64,000 nt of DNA, taken from positions 15,577 to 79,576 of the forward strand of contig CAAGHL010000058.1 in the NCBI GenBank assembly GCA_900769665.1, read 5' to 3'. Below the pieces are notes generated by a model. It worked only from the letters and a program-made list of their open reading frames with translations, had not been told where the DNA came from and ran no database searches. This DNA is from Clostridia bacterium. GTDB lineage: Bacteria > Bacillota > Clostridia > Christensenellales > CAG-314. Below, in pieces: positions 1-8,166 of this stretch (position 1 is the stretch's first letter; each line of letters begins with the position of its first letter). A program made the translations under genes and the position numbers.

Positions 1-206
1 GCTACGTAAGTGAATTCAGTAACATGTTTTACGGAGATATTAACAACTTTGTTACTGCCGGTAAAACAACTAATTACACGTTGATTTTCTCCGATATGCA
101 AACGGCATTGCTCAACTGCCTACGCAACGCAAGCAACGATTACGATATCAAGACGGAATTGTCAAACGCGCAAAAGAAAATAAACGCCTCAATCGGTCTG
201 GCGTAG
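1..206 (+). CDS. 3' end of a probable ABC sugar solute-binding protein (partial)
   Basis: An open frame enters from the left edge and ends at TAG 204-206. Only the last ~67 residues are visible (YVSEFSNMFYGDINNFV...NAQKKINASIGLA). A C-terminus of this helical type, 12 nt before a MalF-type permease that has its own AAGGAG site, is typical of family 1 extracellular solute-binding proteins. That placement is the main argument; no catalytic or lipobox motif is in view because the N-terminus lies outside the window. Its likely job is to bind an oligosaccharide at the cell surface for the permeases that follow. Confidence 0.6.
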   Translation, partial: YVSEFSNMFYGDINNFVTAGKTTNYTLIFSDMQTALLNCLRNASNDYDIKTELSNAQKKINASIGLA

Positions 207-218
207 AAGGAGCAGACA

Positions 219-1202
219 ATGAATCTGTCCGACGACAAAAAGAAAGCGTACAAGCGCAGTATGTGGCGAAATCAAGGGCTTGGCATGTTGTTTGTCGTGC
301 CGTTTGTTCTGTTTTTTGTATTGTACACGCTTGTACCCCTTCTTATGGGCATAGGGTTGTCGTTTTTCGACTACAACCCCAATAAACCCGATAAAATGAC
401 TTTTGTGGGACTGCTTAACTACATCGATTTGTTTGGCACCACAAACGAAAGTCTTGAAATAACTTTTGTCAAACCGTTTTGGGAAAGCTTGCTTAACACA
501 ATCCTGTTTGACCTTATCGCCGTGCCGCTGCTTATGATAATTCCGCTGATGTTGGCGCAACTTATCAACTATCAGCCGCCAGGTTACAAGTTTTTCCGAG
601 CCGTGTTGTATATGCCGGTCATTGTGTCTATTACAGTTGCGGGTATGATGTTTACTTCTATCTTCGGCGAAAGCTCAACGGGGCTTATCAACGGATGGTT
701 GGGTACTAACATCAAGTTTCTTACCGACACGGGCTGGCGTTGGTTTGTAATGATTGTACTGTCGGTGTGGTGGCAGACGGGTACAAATTTCGTAATCTTT
801 TCCGCAGGTTTAAGGGACATTCCTCAAAGTTTGTATGAGGCTTGCGAGGCCGACGGCGGAGGAAAAGCAAGCAAGTTTTTCCACGTTACGTTGCCGGGAT
901 TGCGCGGACAAATCGATCTATGTTTGTTCTCCACGCTTATCAACTACCTAAACCTGTACGGACAACCATCCGTGATACGCGGGTCGTCAATTTACGACAC
1001 AATGTTCGATTCGCCCATGATGTTGATACAATACAGTCTGAAAGCATTACCTCGTTGGACGGGGTTTATCTGCGCAATGGCGGTGGTGTTCGGTATTATC
1101 GTGCTTGCCGTCAGCATAGCGGAGAAACGCCTTATGGGCAAGCAAAAAGGAGGTCACGGCTATGAAAAAAACTTTGCCGCATTCAAGTCTGTCCAAAAGT
1201 GA
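219..1202 (+). CDS. ABC sugar transporter permease, MalF/UgpA type
   Basis: A 327-residue inner-membrane permease with about six hydrophobic segments; the first starts near residue 22 (GLGMLFVVPFVLFFVLYTLV). The EAA loop that docks on the ATPase is visible as YEACEADGGGKASKFFHVTLPGL near residues 206-228, preceded by a G-L-R-D-I-P run typical of MalF/UgpA proteins. AAGGAG at 207-212 fixes the ATG at 219. The end overlaps the next permease by 41 nt, so the two are almost certainly co-translated. It forms the membrane channel with the 1162-2088 product and probably works with the ATPase at 2098. The substrate cannot be read from the sequence; an oligosaccharide is inferred from the neighbouring glycosidases. 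Confidence 0.9.
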   Translation: MNLSDDKKKAYKRSMWRNQGLGMLFVVPFVLFFVLYTLVPLLMGIGLSFFDYNPNKPDKMTFVGLLNYIDLFGTTNESLEITFVKPFWESLLNTILFDLIAVPLLMIIPLMLAQLINYQPPGYKFFRAVLYMPVIVSITVAGMMFTSIFGESSTGLINGWLGTNIKFLTDTGWRWFVMIVLSVWWQTGTNFVIFSAGLRDIPQSLYEACEADGGGKASKFFHVTLPGLRGQIDLCLFSTLINYLNLYGQPSVIRGSSIYDTMFDSPMMLIQYSLKALPRWTGFICAMAVVFGIIVLAVSIAEKRLMGKQKGGHGYEKNFAAFKSVQK

Positions 1203-2088
1203 GCGCGAAAGTCGTCGCAACAAAATAAAGTCGTTTGTAATTTTGCTTGTGATATGCGTAGTGTGGCTGTTTCCTTTTGTTTATGTGTTCGGCATGTCCT
1301 TGCGTACAACCGAGGACTTGGTGTTGTACCCTAACTCGATTTTTCCGCACCCCGGCGGTTGGACGTTCGATCACTACGTAGACTTCTTTCGTTTGCACGA
1401 CGGCGGAAACATGGACACGTTGATGAGCGCGCTTGTCAACTCGACGATTACAACGGTTATTCACGTAATAGTCAGTATGCTGATTACCGTATTTGCGGCG
1501 TATTCCTTTGTATTTATGCGTTATAAGGGACGTGCGTTTATCTACGCGTTGATTATTTTCGTCATGCCGATACCTAGCGTAATCGGGTTAGCACCGATGT
1601 ATTCCATGTATGTCAGTATAGGTAAGCAAAGCGGTATATTGGACAATCTGTGGTACTTCTACTCGTGGATTATTTTCCCCGGCGTGGCGGGTGCGTTTAA
1701 TCTGATGATTATGTACAATTGTTTCCGTTCGATACCTAAATCCATTGTTGAAAGCGCGCGTAGCGACGGTGCAGGCGAAATGGAAATTTTCCGCAGAGTG
1801 GTGTTGCCTCTTGCCAAGTCAAGTATTCTTGTATGCGCGTTGTTTTCCTTCAACGGCTGTTGGAACAACCTTGTGTTTCCTCAACTTGTAGTAGCGGCGC
1901 AGTCGGATGTGCAAATGCACAACACGATTACCGTTGCGCTGATGGGTTGGATAAAGAACGAAAGCGTCGAGTTTCACGGCAAAGCAATGGCCTCGTGCGT
2001 TATGAGTATACTTCCGCTTATGTTAATGTACTTCTTTACGCAAAGCAAGATGATAGACGGATTGTCGTCTACGGGCGTTAAAGGATAG
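1162..2088 (+). CDS. ABC sugar transporter permease, MalG/UgpE type
   Basis: A 308-residue permease with a near-perfect ribosome site, AAGGAGGT at 1147-1154, placed inside the preceding gene. The first hydrophobic segment covers about residues 20-42 and five more follow. The EAA motif is ESARSDGAGEMEIFRRVVLPL near residues 193-213, followed by the FNGCWNNLVFPQ region characteristic of the MalG-side subunit. It pairs with the MalF-type permease upstream. Its stop codon overlaps the ribosome site of the ATPase gene, giving a tight SBP-MalF-MalG-ATPase order. Confidence 0.9.
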   Translation: MKKTLPHSSLSKSERESRRNKIKSFVILLVICVVWLFPFVYVFGMSLRTTEDLVLYPNSIFPHPGGWTFDHYVDFFRLHDGGNMDTLMSALVNSTITTVIHVIVSMLITVFAAYSFVFMRYKGRAFIYALIIFVMPIPSVIGLAPMYSMYVSIGKQSGILDNLWYFYSWIIFPGVAGAFNLMIMYNCFRSIPKSIVESARSDGAGEMEIFRRVVLPLAKSSILVCALFSFNGCWNNLVFPQLVVAAQSDVQMHNTITVALMGWIKNESVEFHGKAMASCVMSILPLMLMYFFTQSKMIDGLSSTGVKG

Positions 2089-2097
2089 GAGTGACAA

Positions 2098-3807
2098 ATG
2101 AACAGTTTTGTAAAAATAGAGAATCTCGAAAAGGTGTACCCCAACGGCGTCAAGGCAGTGTACAATTTCAATCTTGACATACAAAAAAACGAGTTTATCG
2201 TACTTGTCGGACCGTCCGGCTGCGGTAAATCTACAATGTTACGTATGATTGCCGGCTTGGAAGATATTACTTCGGGAGAGTTGACTATCGACGGCGAGTT
2301 TGCCAATTACAAACCCAGCAAGGACAGAGGGCTGGCAATAGTGTTTCAAAACTACGCGTTGTATCCGCAAATGAATGTGTTTGAAAACATTGCTTTTCCT
2401 CTTACTGTCAGCAAGTATCCGTTTCCCGTTGTAGACGAGGAATTGCTTGCCGCGCGCGGAGTGGCACAAGCCTTGGAAACTTTTTCCGCCGAGGAACTTG
2501 TTGCCGCCGTTACGGAAGCGAGCAAGCTCAAAAGCGAACACATTGACGAGGCTTCATGGCTGAGTAAAAAGTTGGGCGTAGCACGCTGTGCGGCGGAACG
2601 TATTTTGTCCTACAAATTGACGGACAAAACCGACGTTGAGGAGTTCCTGACGTCGTTAAAAAAGGACAACGTATCGCAAATTTCGTTACGCGAACAAGCT
2701 TTGCAAGCCGAAGGAAAGCACTTTGACGAGCATGCGCAACTACTGGACGAAACAGGCAAAGTAGTTACGGAAATGCGCAAAATGAACAAGTGGGAAATAC
2801 AAGACAAAGTGTTTGCCGCCGCCGACGTACTCGACCTAGGACAGTACCTCAATCGGTTGCCTAAGGAGTTGTCGGGCGGACAAATGCAACGTGTCGCACT
2901 GGGTCGTGCCATTGTCAAAAACGTACCGTTGTTTTTGATGGACGAGCCGCTTAGCAACCTAGACGCGCGTTTGCGCCTGACCATGCGTAGTGAAATCGTC
3001 AAACTGCACAAGCGTATCAACGCAACCACGATATACGTCACCCACGACCAAACGGAAGCGATGACCATGGCGGACAGAATCGTCGTCATGAGCAAAGGCT
3101 TCGTGCAACAAATCGACACACCCGAGCAAATCTACAACAACCCTTGCAACTTGTTTGTGGCAAAGTTTGTCGGTACGCCGCCGATAAACTTGCTTACGGC
3201 AAACTTCGACGGAACAAAACTGATGGTAGGTGACTACGAATTGCCGTTGCCTACTGCCGAAGCGGCGGCAATAAACGAGTTTTACAACCGCACGTACGAT
3301 ACTTTTGCCAAGCAACTTGCCGACTACGACGGAAGCGACAAGTCCAAGGAATTTATGTTGAAGGTATTGTCCGCCACCGCAGACAAGGCAGGAGTGGAAA
3401 TCAAACCTAAAATAACTTTTTGGAAAAAGCTTGTAGGGCTGTTTAAGAAAAAGCAGACGGAGCAAGTAGTGGACGACGTCTTTGTCAAACTGACGGAAAA
3501 GACGGAATTGTTGCAAAAGTATTGCCAAGGCGACAAAACGCTGACGTTGGGGTTGCGTCCCGAGTCGTTGCATGTAGAAGTGTACGACCAAAAAACGCAC
3601 GGAAACGATTGCATTGTGGTCGAGCCTACGCTCATGGAGTTGATGGGTAGTGAAATTTACGTGCATTTCGATTTTTATGGTGAGGAAATGATTGCAAAAA
3701 TGTCGGCAAAAACAAAAATCGGCGAGCAAACCAAGTTGGCGATAAAGTTTTCCACCGAAGATTTGTTTTTGTTTGACCCGATTTCGGGTGAGAGAATTTG
3801 TCTATGA
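2098..3807 (+). CDS. Sugar ABC transporter ATPase (MsmX/UgpC-like) with large insertions
   Basis: A 569-residue ATPase, against roughly 360-380 for MsmX/UgpC proteins. Visible motifs: Walker A GPSGCGKST (residues 38-46), Q-loop FQNYALYPQ (Q84), signature LSGGQ (258-262), Walker B LFLMDEP (~278-284) and H-loop THDQ (H316). All motor residues look intact. The oddity is spacing. Q-loop to signature is ~174 residues instead of ~50, because a predicted helical, charged segment of about 120 residues sits after NIAFPL (97-102) in the helical subdomain. A second extra stretch, rich in Lys, interrupts the C-terminal TOBE region (about 400-470) before the conserved LGLRPESLHV run. It follows the permeases directly with an AGGAG site and would energise them, and may serve other permeases in the window. 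Confidence 0.9.
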   Translation: MNSFVKIENLEKVYPNGVKAVYNFNLDIQKNEFIVLVGPSGCGKSTMLRMIAGLEDITSGELTIDGEFANYKPSKDRGLAIVFQNYALYPQMNVFENIAFPLTVSKYPFPVVDEELLAARGVAQALETFSAEELVAAVTEASKLKSEHIDEASWLSKKLGVARCAAERILSYKLTDKTDVEEFLTSLKKDNVSQISLREQALQAEGKHFDEHAQLLDETGKVVTEMRKMNKWEIQDKVFAAADVLDLGQYLNRLPKELSGGQMQRVALGRAIVKNVPLFLMDEPLSNLDARLRLTMRSEIVKLHKRINATTIYVTHDQTEAMTMADRIVVMSKGFVQQIDTPEQIYNNPCNLFVAKFVGTPPINLLTANFDGTKLMVGDYELPLPTAEAAAINEFYNRTYDTFAKQLADYDGSDKSKEFMLKVLSATADKAGVEIKPKITFWKKLVGLFKKKQTEQVVDDVFVKLTEKTELLQKYCQGDKTLTLGLRPESLHVEVYDQKTHGNDCIVVEPTLMELMGSEIYVHFDFYGEEMIAKMSAKTKIGEQTKLAIKFSTEDLFLFDPISGERICL

Positions 3808-3822
3808 CAAAGGAGTAAAACC

Positions 3823-5565
3823 GTGAAAAAACTAAGATTTTTTGTATTGGTAATTACTGTAGTGATGTGTTTGTCCGCGTTTGCGGCTTGCAACGGCAAC
3901 GACAAAACGGACATCGTACCCGTCAAGCCAGATCAACCTACGGTTGCCGCTTTGCCGACGTTGACGTTTGACGGAGAAACGCTTAAAAACAATACATTGG
4001 TTATTGCCGTCACAAACAAGGCGCAGATTGTTTTGCCGCAGTACGTTGCTAAAAATCGTTTCGGCAAGGAAATGGACAACAGTGCCGTTGCCGTTACTCA
4101 TATGTATGATGGCGCGGTAGACAACAGTGTGACATACAAGGCGGGAGCAAGTAGTCGCAAATACTATGCGGTAGGGCAACACACCTTTATTTTTGTAGTT
4201 ACCGACAATGACAACGCGACATTGGTCAACTACTATTACGTGTATCTTACCGTGTATCAAAGTTTGTTTAAGGTGCTTGGTAACAGAGATGTCTTGCAAG
4301 GCGAATTAAGCGACGCTCCGACTTTACGTACCAATGATCCGGGGTTTGCGCTCAGTTGGTTCAACCTCGATCGTAGTGACGTGTACTATGCCGAGGCAAC
4401 ATTCGACAGCGTGGATAAAGACGAAAACGACGGTCGCGATTGGGGTATCGGATTGTTACATGCTACCGATGAGGACGGCAGTTATTCGCTTAAAGATTAC
4501 TATCGCATTTACGATTGGGGCAACACGTGGGCGCATCGATATTCCCGCGGGTGGAATCCAGATTCAAGCTTTGTGCGCGAGTTTTACACTTCGCAAGGTC
4601 TTGTCGATCCCGGATTTAACGTGGGCGGCAACAAGATCACAATAGGTATAGCACGTGTCGGCGATGTATTTTATTCTTTCCTAAACGGACAACTTACCGA
4701 CAAGTACGTGTATGCGGCGTTGAAAGATCGCAAGACTTCTCCCGGTATTTGTCTTATCGGTAACGACGTTGTGGCATACCCCGGTACGGCGTCAAATATG
4801 AAGTTTGTCAGTGGCGACGAAGCGGAAATGCTGATTGCCAAATTGTGCGGAGAAGATACCTACTACAACGATTTCGGTTACTGTAGAGTGCTCGAAGGGT
4901 ACAATGCGGCAACATTTACCGACGGCGGTTTTGCCTTTGACAAAATCGGCGATTTCGGCGCTTCGCAACGCAATTGGTGGAACTGCGCCGTCAAGACAAA
5001 CACCTACATCGGCGGCAATTCCAAGGTGGAGTTCGACCTCGAAACGGTGGGGCAACAAACGAGCTTCGGCACACTGCGTATCTACATCAAAAAGGCAATG
5101 AACAGCGCCGATCCGACCAACGGCGAAGGCTTTTACAACGGTATACGTTTGTATTACTTTGGAAATAGCAACCGACCGGGCGGGGTAAATGTGGAAACGT
5201 TGCAGGAAATACCCGACGGCGACGGTACGCGATGGGAGCACATGGACGAAAAAGACGCCGACGGCAACTCTCGCTACGAAAACTTCGACGGAGCGGACGT
5301 GTTTAGCACAAACGCCAAACTGCACGTGGAAATACGCATGCAACCGCTTGCAGGCGAAAACGGCGAAACCAAGTTTACTTACACTTTTACCGAAATCGGT
5401 AAGGAAAATCCCAATACGTACACGTTTTTCTCGTACGCAACGCAGGCTCCTTCCTCGGCGGAATCGGAAGACGAGTACAACGAATTGTTCTTCCTGTCCT
5501 TTATGACGGACAACGTACAATGTAAGATAAGTAATCTTTTAGTTACTGCCAACAAAGTGTATTAG
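3823..5565 (+). CDS. Large surface lipoprotein, possible carbohydrate-binding or laminin-G-like
   Basis: A 580-residue lipoprotein. The GTG start at 3823 follows AGGAG at 3811-3815. The signal peptide ends in AFAAC, giving a lipidated Cys at about residue 22 and surface anchoring. No enzyme motif was recognised. Residues ~40-150 look like an Ig-type domain. Two later regions contain phrases such as YYAEATFD, WGIGLL and NKITIGIARVGDVFYSFLNGQL, the pattern of a concanavalin/laminin-G-like beta-sandwich measuring a buried hydrophobic face; this fold assignment is inference. It is the last gene before a strong terminator, in the same run as the transporter. A glycan-capture or accessory role is plausible but unproven. 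Confidence 0.75.
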   Translation: MKKLRFFVLVITVVMCLSAFAACNGNDKTDIVPVKPDQPTVAALPTLTFDGETLKNNTLVIAVTNKAQIVLPQYVAKNRFGKEMDNSAVAVTHMYDGAVDNSVTYKAGASSRKYYAVGQHTFIFVVTDNDNATLVNYYYVYLTVYQSLFKVLGNRDVLQGELSDAPTLRTNDPGFALSWFNLDRSDVYYAEATFDSVDKDENDGRDWGIGLLHATDEDGSYSLKDYYRIYDWGNTWAHRYSRGWNPDSSFVREFYTSQGLVDPGFNVGGNKITIGIARVGDVFYSFLNGQLTDKYVYAALKDRKTSPGICLIGNDVVAYPGTASNMKFVSGDEAEMLIAKLCGEDTYYNDFGYCRVLEGYNAATFTDGGFAFDKIGDFGASQRNWWNCAVKTNTYIGGNSKVEFDLETVGQQTSFGTLRIYIKKAMNSADPTNGEGFYNGIRLYYFGNSNRPGGVNVETLQEIPDGDGTRWEHMDEKDADGNSRYENFDGADVFSTNAKLHVEIRMQPLAGENGETKFTYTFTEIGKENPNTYTFFSYATQAPSSAESEDEYNELFFLSFMTDNVQCKISNLLVTANKVY

Positions 5566-5577
5566 GACAAATTTTTC

Positions 5578-5625
5578 GGACGTCGAACTTCTGCCGACGC
5601 ACTTGTTCGACGTCCATGCTTTTTT
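5578..5625 (+). terminator. Rho-independent terminator after the transporter/lipoprotein genes
   Basis: A perfect 11-bp inverted repeat, GGACGTCGAAC (5578-5588) with GTTCGACGTCC (5605-5615), has a 16-nt loop and ends in a T-run at 5620-5625. It lies 13 nt before the GH31 start, so GH31 expression may depend on read-through. Confidence 0.85.
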
Positions 5626-5637
5626 ATGGAGAGTTTT

Positions 5638-8157
5638 ATGGAACAATTTATTTTCGGGCAAATTCGCGTGCAAGTGCTCAATGCTCGTGTTGTCCGAGTG
5701 GAGCAAAGCGGCAACGGCAAGTTTTTTGACAAAGACACTTTTTTGATACCAAACCGCAAGGAAGTGTGCGACGACGATGTTTGCGCTATGGCGTGCGACG
5801 GTGGCGTGGCGGTAGGCAATTATACGATTTGTCTGCCGCAAAACACAAGCGACATTGCCGACGTAAAGGTGGTAAGGGACGGAAAAGTCGTATATGTATG
5901 CGGCAATACGGACAACAGCGGCGAGTTGCCTACTTTGGACAAAACTCCCGACGTGTATGCCGTGGCGGACAACCCTCGTATCGTCGTGCCGCAAGGCGGC
6001 TACTCGACTGAAAGAAACGGCGAGTATGAAATTGACGAAAAATCGCAAGACGTTTACTTGCTTTTGTGCGACGGTGACTTCAAGCTGTTGCGCAGTCTGT
6101 ATATAGAGTTGACGGGGCGTTGCGAGATGCCTCGCCTGTCCACCCTCGGCGCATGGAACAGCAAATACTACCCCTACACCGACAAGGAAGCGTTGCAAGT
6201 GCTTGCTGACTACGACAGTCACGACTACCCCTTGGACAACTTGGTTATCGACACCGACTGGCGCACCGACGCAAACGGTTGGGGATACGACGTCAACACC
6301 AAGCTGTTTCCCGATATGCAAGGTTTCATTGCTAAGGTGCATGCGCACAACGTGGACGTTATGTTCAACGACCACCCGGAACCCGTCGATGGCGCAAACG
6401 TGTTTGCCGACAAGGAAATCGCCTACCGTGAACGCAATTTGCAAAATTTGCTCGGTATGGGCTTGGATACTTGGTGGTACGATCGCAACTGGATGACGGC
6501 GCTTGTGTCGCCCACAAGCAAGATTAAGTGCGAAACGTTGGGTATGTATTTGTTTTACGACATTACCAAACACTTTTACCAAAGGAAGGCAAACAACAAC
6601 ACGATTTACCGCCGTCCCGACATTATGGCAAACGTGGACAACATTGCCAATGGTACATATGTTGCAATCAATTCCTCGGCGTCGCATCGTTACCCGATAC
6701 AATGGACGGGCGACATTTTGTCCGACGAGGGCGACCTTGCGCAAGAGGTGCACAACCTTGTCAAGGGCGGCAACAACTGCATTGCTTACGTCAACGCCGA
6801 CTGCGGCGGACACGGAGGCAACCCTGACAAGGAAATGTTTATCCGTTGGATGCAATTCGGCACGCTGTCGCCCGTTTTCCGCCCTCACTGCATGAACGGC
6901 GGACTTGTACGCACTCGCGAGGCTTGGAACTACGACGACGAAACGGTGGACATTGTGCGCAATTACAACAATTTGCGTTACCGCTTGTTGCCTGTTATTT
7001 ACACGCAGGCGCACAATTGCTACGTCAGCGGCGAACCCGTGTTTAAGGCGCTCGGTTGGAACTACCCGTCGGACAAAACTGCACTTGCTTGTAACGACGA
7101 GTACATGCTGGGTGACGACCTGCTTATTTCGCCCATTGCGGGTATTCCGCCCAAAGTGGTGGCGGAGCAAAACTACGTCACACCCGTCAAGACGACATAT
7201 TTTGACGGAACAAAGTTTGAAGGCAAGCCGATATTTGCGACGGAATATAAAAAAATAGAAATGAACCTCAACAACGTTGCGCCCGAAGAGCAAGTGCCGA
7301 TGTACAACTTCTCGGCGCGGTTTGAAACTTCCGTGCGCTTTGACAAGGCTGTGGAGCTTGTGTTGCGTGTGGATGACGGCGCAAAGGTGTGGCTTGACGA
7401 CGAGTTGGTGTTGGAAGACAACAGTTTCCACTCGGCGCTAAACCACAAACTAGGAGTGTTGCAACCCGACCGCACGTACAAGGTGCGTATCGACTATTTC
7501 CAAGGCGGCGCGCAAGCCGTGGCAATGCTGTGCTACAACGAGGTCGCGCCGCAACAAATCCCGTCTACCTATTTGCCCGAGGGCAAGTGGTTGGACGTGT
7601 TTAGCGGCAAGGTGTACGGCGGCAACGCAACGGTAAGCCGCAACTATGCGCTTGGCGAGATGCCGCTGTTTGTGCGTATGGGCGCAGTTGTGCCGCTGGC
7701 GTATGAAGCACCGAACACTAAAAAGCAAACATGGGACAAACTTGTATACGACTTCTATCCATATAAGGACAGTTTCGACAGCGGTGCACTGTACGAGGAC
7801 GACACCGAAACGACGGCGTACAAAACGGGCGAATATCGCACAAGCACATATGCCGCAAGTTACGACAATACAGCCGACGCTTACGTACTTACGCTGGAAG
7901 CAAGTGGGGGAGGTTTTGCAGGTAAAAAGGCGTTTAACAGTCGAAAGTGTACCGTTAAAATGCACTTAACGCAACAAATAAACAAAGTAGTGTGTGTTAC
8001 CGTCAACGGAACGCAAGTGCCGTTTACGTTGCACAAATGCGACAAGCAAGCGTTTCCGCTGTCCGTTTGCGACGGTGCACCGGACGGCGACGTTGTCACT
8101 GCGGAGTTTGATACGGACGTGAGCAAACGCTACGAAATAAAGTTCTTTGTAGAGTAG
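5638..8157 (+). CDS. GH31 glycoside hydrolase with inserted PA14-like domain
   Basis: A retaining alpha-glycosidase of family GH31, probably cytoplasmic because no signal peptide is seen. The start is set at ATG 5638 rather than 5626 because GGAG at 5628-5631 precedes it, giving 839 residues. Hallmarks: LGAWNSKYYPYT entering the barrel; the nucleophile region LDTWWYDRNW (Asp near residue 282); the acid/base region WTGDI (Asp near 359); and GMNGG-type substrate-pocket residues in FRPHCMNGG. Between barrel and C-terminal beta domains (about residues 510-636) a separate module with FSARFETSVRF and LRVDDGAKVWLDDELV matches the PA14 pattern. An alpha-glucosidase, alpha-xylosidase or alpha-N-acetylgalactosaminidase activity are all possible; the subfamily cannot be settled here. 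It is followed after 9 nt by the GtaA-like gene. Confidence 0.88.
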   Translation: MEQFIFGQIRVQVLNARVVRVEQSGNGKFFDKDTFLIPNRKEVCDDDVCAMACDGGVAVGNYTICLPQNTSDIADVKVVRDGKVVYVCGNTDNSGELPTLDKTPDVYAVADNPRIVVPQGGYSTERNGEYEIDEKSQDVYLLLCDGDFKLLRSLYIELTGRCEMPRLSTLGAWNSKYYPYTDKEALQVLADYDSHDYPLDNLVIDTDWRTDANGWGYDVNTKLFPDMQGFIAKVHAHNVDVMFNDHPEPVDGANVFADKEIAYRERNLQNLLGMGLDTWWYDRNWMTALVSPTSKIKCETLGMYLFYDITKHFYQRKANNNTIYRRPDIMANVDNIANGTYVAINSSASHRYPIQWTGDILSDEGDLAQEVHNLVKGGNNCIAYVNADCGGHGGNPDKEMFIRWMQFGTLSPVFRPHCMNGGLVRTREAWNYDDETVDIVRNYNNLRYRLLPVIYTQAHNCYVSGEPVFKALGWNYPSDKTALACNDEYMLGDDLLISPIAGIPPKVVAEQNYVTPVKTTYFDGTKFEGKPIFATEYKKIEMNLNNVAPEEQVPMYNFSARFETSVRFDKAVELVLRVDDGAKVWLDDELVLEDNSFHSALNHKLGVLQPDRTYKVRIDYFQGGAQAVAMLCYNEVAPQQIPSTYLPEGKWLDVFSGKVYGGNATVSRNYALGEMPLFVRMGAVVPLAYEAPNTKKQTWDKLVYDFYPYKDSFDSGALYEDDTETTAYKTGEYRTSTYAASYDNTADAYVLTLEASGGGFAGKKAFNSRKCTVKMHLTQQINKVVCVTVNGTQVPFTLHKCDKQAFPLSVCDGAPDGDVVTAEFDTDVSKRYEIKFFVE

Positions 8158-8166
8158 AGGTGAAAT

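Noticed and set aside
5626..5637. Upstream ATG for GH31
   Set aside because: The ATG at 5626 sits on the ribosome site itself and follows directly on the terminator T-run; ATG 5638 is correctly spaced.
5539..7431. Minus-strand ORF of 630 residues
   Set aside because: It lies opposite the GH31 gene, is rich in His/Val/Arg/Cys as expected for the reverse of this codon usage, and has no domain or ribosome site.
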